Shown here in pieces: positions 51,728 to 60,409 of a stretch of 60,455 nucleotides of DNA. The notes below the pieces were generated by a model that searched no databases, was not told the origin of the DNA, and saw only the letters and a list, made by a program, of their open reading frames with translations. The translations under genes were made by a program, and so were the position numbers. The stretch's first letter is position 1, and every line of letters starts with the position of its first letter. This DNA comes from Gottschalkia purinilytica (lineage in GTDB: Bacteria; Bacillota; Clostridia; Tissierellales; Gottschalkiaceae): assembly GCF_001190785.1 (NCBI RefSeq), contig NZ_LGSS01000017.1, forward strand, positions 1 to 60,455. The letters are read 5' to 3'.

Positions 51728-52483
51728 ATGAGAATACTTGTAACAAACGATGATGGAATAGACGCTATAGGGTTAAAGGAACTGGCTCGTAGCTTGACAG
51801 ATATAGGAGAAGTAGTAGTTGTTGCTCCAAGTGAAGAAAAGAGTGCAATTAGTCACGCAATAACTATGCATCATCCTCTTAGAATATCTAAAATAGATAA
51901 TTATATAGATGGAGTTGAAGCTTGGAGTATTACTGGTACTCCAAGTGATTGTGTTAAAATAGCTATTGAAACATTATTAAATTGGAAACCAGATATCGTT
52001 ATTTCTGGAATTAATAATGGAGGTAATTTAGGAACAGATGTTATATACTCAGGTACAGTTTCAGCGGCTATAGAAGGAGCTCTTCATGGAATATCAGCTA
52101 TAGCCGTATCAGCTGTCGCTAAAGACGGCAAGTTAAACTATAAGACATCCTCATATTATATTCTTAAACTAGTTAAAATGGTTATTAAGAATAGTGACTC
52201 AAATAATTTTTTAATAAATATAAATATTCCTTCTTTAGATATCGATAATATAAAAGGAATTAAGGTTACTGAGTTAGGAGTTAGAAAATATGATAATAGT
52301 TTTATAGAAAGAAAAGATCCATTGGGTAGACAATACTATTGGTTGTCAGGAAGTTTAGCTGATGTAGAAAATAAAGATGAAAGTGATATAAAGGCAGTAG
52401 AAGATGGATTTATATCCATTACACCATTACAGACTGATTTAACAAATTACAATCTTATAGAAAAAATGAAAACATGGATTTAA
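51728..52483 (+). CDS. surE: 5'/3'-nucleotidase SurE
   Basis: 251 residues. RILVTNDDGIDAIGLKELAR with the metal-binding NDDG (about 7-10), VVVVAPSEEKSAISHAIT, ITGTPSDCVKIAI, ISGINNGGNLGTDVIYSGTV, AAIEGAL. Divalent-metal nucleotidase of stationary phase. GAAGGAGAG precedes ATG. The 225 bases before it, shared with the divergent gene, are AT-rich with no gene seen. Confidence 0.95.
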   Translation: MRILVTNDDGIDAIGLKELARSLTDIGEVVVVAPSEEKSAISHAITMHHPLRISKIDNYIDGVEAWSITGTPSDCVKIAIETLLNWKPDIVISGINNGGNLGTDVIYSGTVSAAIEGALHGISAIAVSAVAKDGKLNYKTSSYYILKLVKMVIKNSDSNNFLININIPSLDIDNIKGIKVTELGVRKYDNSFIERKDPLGRQYYWLSGSLADVENKDESDIKAVEDGFISITPLQTDLTNYNLIEKMKTWI

Positions 52484-52511
52484 AACTACATAAATTATAA
52501 GGAATGAGATT

Positions 52512-53384
52512 ATGATTGAAGATAAAAAAGATTTAATTAATATAATTCAGAATAATTTTGAAGAGTTGAGCAAAGGTCAGAAACTTATAGCTAAATATAT
52601 AATTTCTCATTATGATAAAGCTGCATTCATGACAGCAGCTAGAATAGGAGAAGTTGTAGGAGTAAGCGAATCTACTGTTGTTAGGTTTGCTAATGTATTA
52701 GGTTATTCAGGATATCCAAATTTACAGAAAGCTTTACAAGAACTAATAAAAAATAAACTAACTACTGTACAAAGATTAAGTATGTCTGATGACTATTCCA
52801 ATAGACATATAGGGTTAAAAAAAGTATTAAAAAAAGATATGGAAAATATAAGAGATACCATAGATAATATAGACCTAGATATGTTTGAAGAAGTGGTAAG
52901 TAGTATATTAAAAGCTAAACGAGTATATATATTGGGACTTCGTAGTTCAAATGCTTTAGCTGCTTATTTAGGATTTTATTTAGGCGTCATGCTAGATGAT
53001 GTTAAAGTTGTAAGTCTAGGAATAAGTGATATATTTGAACAATTACTAAGAGTTACTGAGGATGATGTAGTTATAGGCATAAGTTATCCAAGATATTCAA
53101 AAAAAACATTAGATGCTTTAAGATATGTTAAAGATCAAGGTTGTAAAGTTATAGGTATAACTGATAGCCAAGTTTCTCCTATAACAAGTATAGCAGACTA
53201 TACACTATTTGCTAAAAGTAATATGGTGCTGTTTGTTGATTCACTAGTAGCCCCCATGAGTTTACTAAATACTTTGATAATAGCTATAGGTATGCAAGTA
53301 AAAAATGAGATAGCAGAATACTTTAAAGAATTAGAAAATATATGGGAAGAGTACAATATATACGATGGAAAAGATAAAAAATAG
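52512..53384 (+). CDS. MurR/RpiR family transcriptional regulator
   Basis: 290 residues. N-terminal helix-turn-helix with MTAARIGEVVGVSESTVVRF, then ANVLGYSGYPNLQKAL (about 36-72), and a C-terminal SIS domain with VYILGLRSSNALAAYLGFYL (about 137-156), VVIGISYPRYSKKTLDAL and VIGITDSQVSP. It senses a phosphosugar; target genes are unknown and no sugar operon is adjacent. It follows surE by 28 bases and may share its transcript. Confidence 0.9.
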   Translation: MIEDKKDLINIIQNNFEELSKGQKLIAKYIISHYDKAAFMTAARIGEVVGVSESTVVRFANVLGYSGYPNLQKALQELIKNKLTTVQRLSMSDDYSNRHIGLKKVLKKDMENIRDTIDNIDLDMFEEVVSSILKAKRVYILGLRSSNALAAYLGFYLGVMLDDVKVVSLGISDIFEQLLRVTEDDVVIGISYPRYSKKTLDALRYVKDQGCKVIGITDSQVSPITSIADYTLFAKSNMVLFVDSLVAPMSLLNTLIIAIGMQVKNEIAEYFKELENIWEEYNIYDGKDKK

Positions 53385-53405
53385 AATATAAGATAATTAG
53401 TATCT

Positions 53406-53441
53406 AAAAATAACAGGATGATTTTTCATCCTGTTATTTTT
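53406..53441 (+). terminator. Terminator after the RpiR gene
   Basis: A 15-bp perfect stem, 53406-53420 with 53427-53441 (core ACAGGATG/CATCCTGT), with T residues in the right arm. Its right arm overlaps the next inverted repeat. Confidence 0.85.
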
Positions 53442-53482
53442 TAGTGTAAATTCTATAACATAAGAATTTACACTAAAAAATA
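53435..53482. repeat. 20-bp perfect inverted repeat, bidirectional terminator-like
   Basis: Arms 53435-53454 and 53463-53482 pair over 20 bp with an 8-base loop (core AGTGTAAATTCT/AGAATTTACACT). A and T runs at both ends allow termination both ways. It overlaps the previous terminator by seven bases, so the two stems exclude each other in part. Confidence 0.75.
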
Positions 53483-53534
53483 AAGAAAAATGGACATTTA
53501 TTAAAAATTCAAGGTAATCAAACAGCTTTATCAT

Positions 53535-53557
53535 ATCAAATGTTATCATAAATGATA
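53535..53557. repeat. Palindromic intergenic repeat, copy 2
   Basis: Second copy of the 23-base element at 29581-29603, one mismatch. Core TATCATAAATGATA at 53544-53557. Here an outer dyad CTTTATCAT (53526-53534) with ATGATAAAG (53552-53560) offers an alternative hairpin. It lies 114 bases before the phosphatase gene. Confidence 0.5.
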
Positions 53558-53670
53558 AAGTGAAATTAAAAACAAACAAAATAAAATTCTAAATTTAACA
53601 CTAGATAAACAAAAGATAGTATAATTAATGTGGAAACACAGTAACCCATACAAAAGGAGGAAATTCATAA

Positions 53671-54282
53671 ATGACTAAACTATATTTAGTAAGACATGGT
53701 CAATCTGAGTGGAATATATTAAATAAAGTACAAGGACAAGAAGATACAAAGTTAACAGAACAAGGAATTGCTCAAGCTAAAAAAGTAGCTAATAGATTAA
53801 GTAAAGAAGACATAGATTTAATATATTGTAGTGATTTAAAAAGAGCTCATGATACTGCTAAAATAATAGGTGATAAAATTAATTTACCAGTAAATAGCTT
53901 AAAAGACTTTAGAGAGATAAACTTCGGAATCTGGCAAGGACTAACTTTAGATGAAGTAAAGGAAAAATATAAAGAACAAAATATAATATGGAGAACCGAG
54001 CCTCATAATTTTAAACTAGATAGAGCAGAAAAACTTATAGATGTACAAGAAAGAATGATGAATAAAGTTAATGATATCTTAAAGAATAATCCAGATAAAA
54101 ATGTACTAATTGTATCTCATGGAACAGCTATAAAATCTCTATTACTTGGAATACTAAACATAGATTTAAGTAACTATGGTAAAATATCTATAGGGAATGT
54201 AGGGTTAAGTATAATAGAATTTAGAGACTATTTTCCTGTTATAAGAGTATTAAATGATACCAGTCATCTTAGGGAGGAATAA
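53671..54282 (+). CDS. Histidine phosphatase family protein (phosphoglycerate mutase-like)
   Basis: 203 residues. LVRHGQSEWN (catalytic His about 9), IYCSDLKRAHDTAKII, FREINFGIWQGLTLDEV and LIVSHGTAIKSLLLGIL (second His about 150). Branch-one histidine phosphatase, GpmB/CobC/PhoE-like; the substrate cannot be read from sequence. AAAGGAGG precedes ATG. Confidence 0.9.
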   Translation: MTKLYLVRHGQSEWNILNKVQGQEDTKLTEQGIAQAKKVANRLSKEDIDLIYCSDLKRAHDTAKIIGDKINLPVNSLKDFREINFGIWQGLTLDEVKEKYKEQNIIWRTEPHNFKLDRAEKLIDVQERMMNKVNDILKNNPDKNVLIVSHGTAIKSLLLGILNIDLSNYGKISIGNVGLSIIEFRDYFPVIRVLNDTSHLREE

Positions 54283-54285
54283 ATT

Positions 54286-55521
54286 TTGGAAGAAAAAGTA
54301 GCAATAATAGGAGGTGGACCTGCTGGTATGATAGCAGCAGGTATAGCAGGATCTAGAGGCAAAAATATCACGTTATTTGAGAAAAATCAAAAACTTGGTA
54401 AAAAACTTTTTATAACTGGAAAAGGTAGATGTAATATAACTAATAATGGAGACATAGAAGATCTAATACAAAGTGTTGTCGTAAACAATACTTTTTTATA
54501 TAGTGCTTTTTATACATTTACAAATCAAGATATAATTGATCTTTTAAACAAATATGGTGTTAGAACTAAAGTAGAAAGAGGAAATAGAGTATTCCCTGAA
54601 AGTGACAAATCTAGCGATGTTATAAAGGCTTTGGAAAAATTTCTAAATGATAATAATGTAAATATAAAACTTAACACTGAAATAAAAGATATTATTAAGG
54701 ATAATGAAAATGGATTGTTTAGCATTAAAACACAGAATAATGAAATATTGAAGTTTAACAAAGTGATAATAGCTACCGGTGGAAAATCATATGAACAAAC
54801 AGGATCAACAGGAGATGGCTATAAATTTTCTAAAAAATTTAATCATACAATAATAGATCTAAAACCAGCCTTAGTTCCATGTGAAGTAAAAGAAAATTGG
54901 ATAACTGAACTACAAGGACTTTCTCTGAAGAATGTTACTATATCAGCATATACAGAGAATAAAAAAATATTTGAAGAATTTGGGGAAATGATATTTACAC
55001 ATTATGGTATATCTGGACCTATTGTATTAACCATGAGTAACTATATAAATAAATATATATCTAAAAGTAATGATATTAAAATAAAAATAGACTTAAAACC
55101 AGCTTTAGACTTTAAGAAATTGGAGTCTAGATTGATAAAAGACTTTGAAAAATATTCTAAAAAACAGTTTAAAAATGCTCTTAACGAACTATTACCTAAA
55201 AAATTGATTCCTGTAATAATAAAACTATCAGGAATACCAGAGGATAAATTTATCAATCAAATTACAAAAGAAGAAAGAACACACTTAATAAATATTCTTA
55301 AAGGTCTTACATTAACCTTTAAGAAATTTAGACCTTTAAACGAGGGAATCATTACTTCTGGTGGTATATCAACACTAGAAATTGATCCTTCTACTATGGA
55401 ATCAAAGATAATAAAGGGTCTATTCTTCGCAGGGGAAGTTATAGATGTAGATGCTCTAACTGGAGGTTTTAACTTACAAATAGCATATTCTACAGGATAT
55501 CTAGCAGGATATAACTGTTAA
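54286..55521 (+). CDS. HI0933-family NAD(P)/FAD-dependent oxidoreductase
   Basis: 411 residues from TTG 54286 behind AGGGAGGA, 3 bases after the phosphatase stop. VAIIGGGPAGMIAAGIAGSR, then GKKLFITGKGRCNITNNGD (hallmark, about 41-59), IIATGGKSYEQTGSTGDGY, and C-terminal TSGGISTLEIDPSTMESKII with LFFAGEVIDVDALTGGFNLQ. The family (YtfP/YhiN) is flavin-dependent with poorly known substrates; some members reduce steroid or bile-acid intermediates. Confidence 0.93.
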   Translation: MEEKVAIIGGGPAGMIAAGIAGSRGKNITLFEKNQKLGKKLFITGKGRCNITNNGDIEDLIQSVVVNNTFLYSAFYTFTNQDIIDLLNKYGVRTKVERGNRVFPESDKSSDVIKALEKFLNDNNVNIKLNTEIKDIIKDNENGLFSIKTQNNEILKFNKVIIATGGKSYEQTGSTGDGYKFSKKFNHTIIDLKPALVPCEVKENWITELQGLSLKNVTISAYTENKKIFEEFGEMIFTHYGISGPIVLTMSNYINKYISKSNDIKIKIDLKPALDFKKLESRLIKDFEKYSKKQFKNALNELLPKKLIPVIIKLSGIPEDKFINQITKEERTHLINILKGLTLTFKKFRPLNEGIITSGGISTLEIDPSTMESKIIKGLFFAGEVIDVDALTGGFNLQIAYSTGYLAGYNC

Positions 55522-55550
55522 AAAAATGTACTTAAAGTACATTTTTTTTA
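55520..55550 (+). terminator. Terminator after the HI0933-family gene
   Basis: AAAATGTACTT pairs with AAGTACATTTT around 55523-55545, followed by T residues. Confidence 0.85.
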
Positions 55551-55596
55551 TTTTTAAGCATAACATATTAAGGTAAATTAAAAAGGGGAGATCGAT

Positions 55597-56049
55597 ATGC
55601 GTAAAAAGAAATCTATATTTGAAAAAATCGAAAAATCTATACTTAGATTCTGTATAGTAAGTATAATACTACTAGGATCCATACATATTTACAAGCAATC
55701 AACGGGTACAGAAGTGTTTTTCAATGAAGAATTAGATAAAATATTTGAACAAAACTCTAATAAAGATAATGCTTATGTAGTTTTAAAAAAAACAAAAAAG
55801 GGTTTTCAAAACATTGAAATATTAGTAAATGGTGATAAAAAACATAAGTTTGAAAATAACTTAGAACTAGTTTTGAGTGTAAAAGATAATGATTTAATAG
55901 AAGTAGATGGATCAATGTATGATGAGAGTATTAAAATAGAAGTTGTAGGAGTTACTGAAAATATTGCACAACCTAAGTTAAATACTGTAGTAGAGACAAA
56001 TAAGTCTATGGAAATGTTAGGTAAAGTGGAGTTAAATAATCTTGAGTAG
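55597..56049 (+). CDS. Membrane-anchored protein of unknown function
   Basis: 150 residues from ATG 55597 behind AGGGGAG. A basic N-terminus and one membrane helix (about 16-34) are followed by an extracytoplasmic domain of beta type (YVVLKKTKKGFQNIEILVNG, ELVLSVKDNDLIEVDG). Clostridial hypotheticals of this shape occur before cmk; I do not know a function. Confidence 0.65.
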   Translation: MRKKKSIFEKIEKSILRFCIVSIILLGSIHIYKQSTGTEVFFNEELDKIFEQNSNKDNAYVVLKKTKKGFQNIEILVNGDKKHKFENNLELVLSVKDNDLIEVDGSMYDESIKIEVVGVTENIAQPKLNTVVETNKSMEMLGKVELNNLE

Positions 56050-56185
56050 AAAAAAGAATTAATATATAATTAATATGATATTATTTGAGTTTTTATTTTA
56101 TTAAGATATATTAAAAATATATTTTCAAAATTTAAGCCACCTAATGAATAAGGTGGTTATGCATTATCAAGGAGGATATGTACAT

Positions 56186-56848
56186 ATGAAAAATTTTTCC
56201 GTAGCTATTGATGGACCAGCTGGAGCAGGTAAAAGTACCATAGCAAAAATTATAGCCGAAAAACTTAATATTATTTACATTGACACAGGAGCTATGTATA
56301 GAGCTTTTACTTTAAAATTAGTGAAAAATAATATAGATTTTAATGATATTAAAACTATAAAAAATACATTGAGAGACACAACTATTGACTTTAAAAACAA
56401 TCATATATTCTTAGACGGAATAATCGTAGATGAAGAAATTAGAACTAATGAAATTAGTTCTAAAGTATCTTTGGTTGCAAAGATAAAAGAAGTCAGAGAA
56501 AAGTTAGTAGAAATTCAAAGAGATATAGCAAAAAATAAAAGTATAATAATGGATGGAAGAGATATTGGAACATCTGTTTTACCAAATGCAGAGTTTAAGT
56601 TTTTCATAACAGCTTCAGTTGAAGAAAGAGCTTCAAGAAGATATAAGGAACTTATAGACAAAGGAATCAGCATAGACTTTGATAAATTAAAAAACGATAT
56701 AATTAAAAGAGACAGAATAGATAGTACGAGAAGTATAGCTCCTTTGAAGAAAAGTGAAGATGCAATAGAAGTTGATACTACTAATAAAAATATTAATGAA
56801 GTAATAGAACTTATACTAGACAAAATGAAAATGGAAGGGAATATATAA
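56186..56848 (+). CDS. cmk: Cytidylate kinase
   Basis: 220 residues from ATG 56186 behind AAGGAGG (the frame is open upstream to 56144 without a signal). P-loop VAIDGPAGAGKSTIAKI, then YIDTGAMYRAFTLKL, IIMDGRDIGTSVLPNAEFKF, and FITASVEERASRRYKEL with RDRIDSTRSIAPLKKSEDAI. Phosphorylates CMP and dCMP. Overlaps plsC (TAATG). Order cmk-plsC-ispH-rpsA is standard in Clostridia. Confidence 0.96.
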   Translation: MKNFSVAIDGPAGAGKSTIAKIIAEKLNIIYIDTGAMYRAFTLKLVKNNIDFNDIKTIKNTLRDTTIDFKNNHIFLDGIIVDEEIRTNEISSKVSLVAKIKEVREKLVEIQRDIAKNKSIIMDGRDIGTSVLPNAEFKFFITASVEERASRRYKELIDKGISIDFDKLKNDIIKRDRIDSTRSIAPLKKSEDAIEVDTTNKNINEVIELILDKMKMEGNI

Positions 56849-57432
56849 TGATATTTTATAATCTTGTAAAAAATTTATCTAAAATAATGTTTAAACTAGG
56901 ATATAAATTAAAAATAATAGGAATTGAAAATATACCTAAAAATGGTAAGGTTATTATTTGTTCAAATCATGTAAATTTATTAGATCCAATTCTTATAGCA
57001 GCAATATCTCCAAGGCAATTACACTTTATGGCAAAAAAAGAACTATTTAAAAATAAATTTCTTAAAATAATTTTTAATGGACTAGGTGCATTTCCAGTTG
57101 ATAGAGAAGGAGCAGACCTAAGTGCTATTCGTAATTCTCTTAAGATACTTAAAGAAGACAAAGTTTTTGCATTATTTCCAGAAGGAACTCGTATGACTGA
57201 AATGAACTTAGACAGTGTAAAACCAGGTGTAGCCATGATAAGTATAAAATCTAAATCTCCTATTGTTCCAGTATATATAGATACTAATTATAAGCCTTTT
57301 ACAAAGTTAAAAGTAATAATAGGAAAACCAATTTCTTTTGAAGATTATTATGATAAAAAATTAAGTACTGATGACTATAGAGAGCTAAGCAAAAGGGTAT
57401 TAAAAGAAATATATAAATATAAGGATAGATAG
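56848..57432 (+). CDS. plsC: 1-acyl-sn-glycerol-3-phosphate acyltransferase
   Basis: 194 residues. Catalytic SNHVNLLDPI (H-x4-D, about 38-47), DREGADLSAIRNSLKIL, FPEGTRM (about 112-118), PGVAMISIKSKSPIVPVYI. Adds the second acyl chain to lysophosphatidate in membrane lipid synthesis. Starts inside the cmk stop. Confidence 0.94.
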   Translation: MIFYNLVKNLSKIMFKLGYKLKIIGIENIPKNGKVIICSNHVNLLDPILIAAISPRQLHFMAKKELFKNKFLKIIFNGLGAFPVDREGADLSAIRNSLKILKEDKVFALFPEGTRMTEMNLDSVKPGVAMISIKSKSPIVPVYIDTNYKPFTKLKVIIGKPISFEDYYDKKLSTDDYRELSKRVLKEIYKYKDR

Positions 57433-57443
57433 GAGGTATAACT

Positions 57444-59417
57444 TTGAAAATAATTATAGCTGAAAATGCAGGATTTTGTTTTGGAGTAAAGAAAGCTATA
57501 GAATCAACAATAAATCAATTTGAAAACAAAGATAAAAATATATATTCTTTAGGACCTCTTATTCATAATAAACAAGTTATAGACAAGTTATCTAAAAAAG
57601 GACTTAATGTTATAGAAAACATAAGTGAAGCTGATAAAGGAAAAGTAGTAATAAGATCTCATGGAGTTCCTTTAAGTATATACGATGAAGCTAAAGAAAA
57701 AAATATAGAAGTAGTAGACTGCACCTGTCCATTTGTTAGAAATGTGCAAAGAAAAGCTCATGATTGTTATAAAAATGGATATGATGTAGTTATAATTGGT
57801 GACTCAAATCACCCTGAAGTAATAGGTATAAAAGGTTGGTGTGACAATAAAGCATATTCAGTAAATAGTGAAGATGATGTAAATAAGTTACCATCTCTTA
57901 ATAAGGTATGTATAGTTGCACAAACTACTATAACTAATGAAAAATTTGAAACTTTGTCAAAGTTAGTTTCTAAAAAAAGTAATGAAGTCCATATAAATAA
58001 TACAATATGTAATGCTACAAATGTACGTCAAAGTTCTTGTAGAGATGTAGCTAAGCAGGCAGATGCAATGATTGTTATAGGAGGATATCATAGTTCTAAC
58101 ACACAAAAACTAGTTGAAATCAGTAAAAAATATTGCAAAAATGTATATCATATAGAAGTTGCTGAAGAATTGCCTTTGGAACAACTCAAAAATTATCAAA
58201 TAATAGGGATAACTGCAGGTGCCTCTACCCCTGCATGGATAATAGAGGAGGTATATAATAAAATGTCTAATATTTCAAATGATATCAATGATATGTCACA
58301 AGCTTTAAATAATACTTTTACTAATATAAGAAAGGGAGATATATTAGAAGGAGAAGTTATACTAGTAGGTAATGATGAGGTAGTAGTAAACATAGGTTAT
58401 AAGTCTGATGGAATAATAAAAAAAGAAGAACTAACAAATGATCAAGATGTATTACCATCACAGATAGTTTCAATAGGTGATAAAATTTCTGTACTTGTAA
58501 TCAATATGAATGATGGAGAAGGAAATGTCTTATTGTCTAAAAAGAGAGTAGATAATAAAAAAAATTGGGAAGAAGTTTCTAAATTATATAAAAACGAAGC
58601 TATAATAAATGTTAAAGTCAAAGAAGTTTCAGATAATGGCCTCATAGTAAATATACTTGGATTAAGAGGGTTTATTCCAAAATCTCAGGTATCTAATAAA
58701 TATATAAAAGACTTTAATTCATACTTGAATAAAGAGTTAGATGTAAAAGTTATAGACTTAGATAAAACTAAAAATCGTATAGTTTTATCTAGAAAATTGA
58801 TAGAGCAAGAAGAACAAGAAAATGAAAAAGAAAAAACTTGGAGTCATATTAAAAAAGGCCAGATTATAAAAGGAAAAGTTAAAAGAATTACAGACTTTGG
58901 TGCATTTGTAGATATAGGAGGAATAGATGGCTTATTACACATATCAGATTTGTCCTGGACAAAAGTAAAACATCCAAGTAAGGTTGTTAATGTTGGAGAT
59001 GAAATTGAAATAATTATTCTTGATTTGGATAAAGCTAAAGAAAGAATATCATTAGGCCTAAAACAGCTACAACAACATCCTTGGGAAAAAGTTAAAGACA
59101 AGTATACTGTAGGTAGTATAATAGATGGAACAGTAGTCAAATTATTAAATTTCGGTGCATTTGTAGAATTAGAACCTGGAATAGAAGGACTAGTTCATAT
59201 TACACAAATTACAGACGAAAATATATCTAAACCTTCAGAAATACTTAACGTAGGTGATAAAGTAAGGATAAAGATATTAAGTATAGATGAAGAACAAAGA
59301 AGAATAGAACTAAGTATAAAAGAAGCTGATTTGAAACAAAATGAAGAGTATAAAAAATATAATACTGATGAGTCATTTACAATAGGTGATATAATAAATG
59401 TAAAAAATCTCAAATAA
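57444..59417 (+). CDS. ispH-rpsA: Fused HMBPP reductase (IspH) - ribosomal protein S1
   Basis: 657 residues from TTG 57444 after AGGAGG. Residues 1 to about 280 are IspH, with the three Fe-S cysteines in AENAGFCFGVKKAI (about 13), VVDCTCPFVRN (about 96) and NTICNAT (about 193), and ITAGASTPAWIIEEV at the end. Then four S1 domains: about 298-366, 382-450, 469-538 (RITDFGAFVDIGGIDGLLHI) and 555-625 (LLNFGAFVELEPGIEGLVHI). The fusion joins the last MEP step with an S1-type RNA-binding protein and is known from Clostridia. It completes the isoprenoid genes of the window. Confidence 0.96.
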   Translation: MKIIIAENAGFCFGVKKAIESTINQFENKDKNIYSLGPLIHNKQVIDKLSKKGLNVIENISEADKGKVVIRSHGVPLSIYDEAKEKNIEVVDCTCPFVRNVQRKAHDCYKNGYDVVIIGDSNHPEVIGIKGWCDNKAYSVNSEDDVNKLPSLNKVCIVAQTTITNEKFETLSKLVSKKSNEVHINNTICNATNVRQSSCRDVAKQADAMIVIGGYHSSNTQKLVEISKKYCKNVYHIEVAEELPLEQLKNYQIIGITAGASTPAWIIEEVYNKMSNISNDINDMSQALNNTFTNIRKGDILEGEVILVGNDEVVVNIGYKSDGIIKKEELTNDQDVLPSQIVSIGDKISVLVINMNDGEGNVLLSKKRVDNKKNWEEVSKLYKNEAIINVKVKEVSDNGLIVNILGLRGFIPKSQVSNKYIKDFNSYLNKELDVKVIDLDKTKNRIVLSRKLIEQEEQENEKEKTWSHIKKGQIIKGKVKRITDFGAFVDIGGIDGLLHISDLSWTKVKHPSKVVNVGDEIEIIILDLDKAKERISLGLKQLQQHPWEKVKDKYTVGSIIDGTVVKLLNFGAFVELEPGIEGLVHITQITDENISKPSEILNVGDKVRIKILSIDEEQRRIELSIKEADLKQNEEYKKYNTDESFTIGDIINVKNLK

Positions 59418-59502
59418 GTTCAATCTAAAGTGTATAAAAAAATTTAGAATGTAAAAAATAAGAAAGACCTCACAAAATCATCAAGACCCCCTTTATATTA
59501 TT

Positions 59503-59536
59503 CTGTGGCATAGTATTGCCACAGTCTTTTTTTTAT
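59503..59536 (+). terminator. Terminator after ispH-rpsA
   Basis: CTGTGGCA (59503-59510) pairs with TGCCACAG (59517-59524), followed by TCTTTTTTTT. Confidence 0.9.
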
Positions 59537-59587
59537 TATAGAATATACATAATCTATTATGGATAAATTTTAGAAAAGGGGAAAAAA

Positions 59588-60361
59588 ATGGACAAATATG
59601 AGGCGTTTAAAAAAAATATTTATTCTCTAACAAATATAAATCTATCTTGCTACAAAGAAAAACAAATGAAAAGAAGAATAGAGTCATTAATCAGTAGAAA
59701 TGGCTATAAAAACTTTGATGACTATTATATAGCATTAAAAAAAGATAAAAAATTATTTAATGAATTTATAAATTATTTAACTATAAATGTATCTGAGTTC
59801 TATAGGAATCCAGCTCAATGGATGTGCTTAGAAAAAGATATTCTTCCTAATTTAATAAAGAAGTACAAAAAACTTACTATATGGAGTAGTGCTTGTTCTA
59901 CAGGGGAAGAACCCTATTCTTTAGTAATGCTTCTATCCAAGTTTTATAATTTAAAGGATGTAAAAATAATTGCAACAGATATAGATGCAGGAGCCATTGA
60001 AAAAGCCAAATTAGGTGTTTATAGTGAAAAAAGTCTGCAAAACTTACCTAATGATTTTAAGTTGAAATATTTTGATAAAATAGGAATGTCTTATAAAATC
60101 AAAGAGGACATTAAGTCCTGTGTAGATTTTAAAAAGCTAAATTTATTAGAAGATAGATATCCTATGGACTGTCATATTATATTGTGTAGAAATGTTCTTA
60201 TATACTTCACTGAAGAGACTAAGAATATAATATATAAAAAGTTCCATGACTCTTTAAGTAAAGATGGCATATTATTTGTAGGAAGTACAGAACAAATAAT
60301 CATGCCTGATAGATATAATTTAAAATCAACTAAAATGTTTTTTTATCAAAAAGAAGCATAG
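59588..60361 (+). CDS. cheR: CheR-type protein-glutamate methyltransferase
   Basis: 257 residues. N-terminal CheR helical domain (MKRRIESLISRNGYKNFDDY), INVSEFYRNPAQW, SAM motif WSSACSTGEEPYSLVMLL (about 100-117), IIATDIDAGAIEKAKLGVYS, and HIILCRNVLIYF with VGSTEQI. It methylates glutamates of chemoreceptors. It stands alone here, with no chemotaxis operon, and is closed by a terminator. Confidence 0.94.
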   Translation: MDKYEAFKKNIYSLTNINLSCYKEKQMKRRIESLISRNGYKNFDDYYIALKKDKKLFNEFINYLTINVSEFYRNPAQWMCLEKDILPNLIKKYKKLTIWSSACSTGEEPYSLVMLLSKFYNLKDVKIIATDIDAGAIEKAKLGVYSEKSLQNLPNDFKLKYFDKIGMSYKIKEDIKSCVDFKKLNLLEDRYPMDCHIILCRNVLIYFTEETKNIIYKKFHDSLSKDGILFVGSTEQIIMPDRYNLKSTKMFFYQKEA

Positions 60362-60367
60362 TTATAT

Positions 60368-60401
60368 AAAGGTAGTCTTATTAATAGACTGCCTTTTTTA
60401 T
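60368..60401 (+). terminator. Terminator after cheR
   Basis: AAAGGTAGTCT (60368-60378) pairs with AGACTGCCTTT (60386-60396) with one G-T pair, then T residues. Confidence 0.85.
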
Positions 60402-60409
60402 TGTATGTA

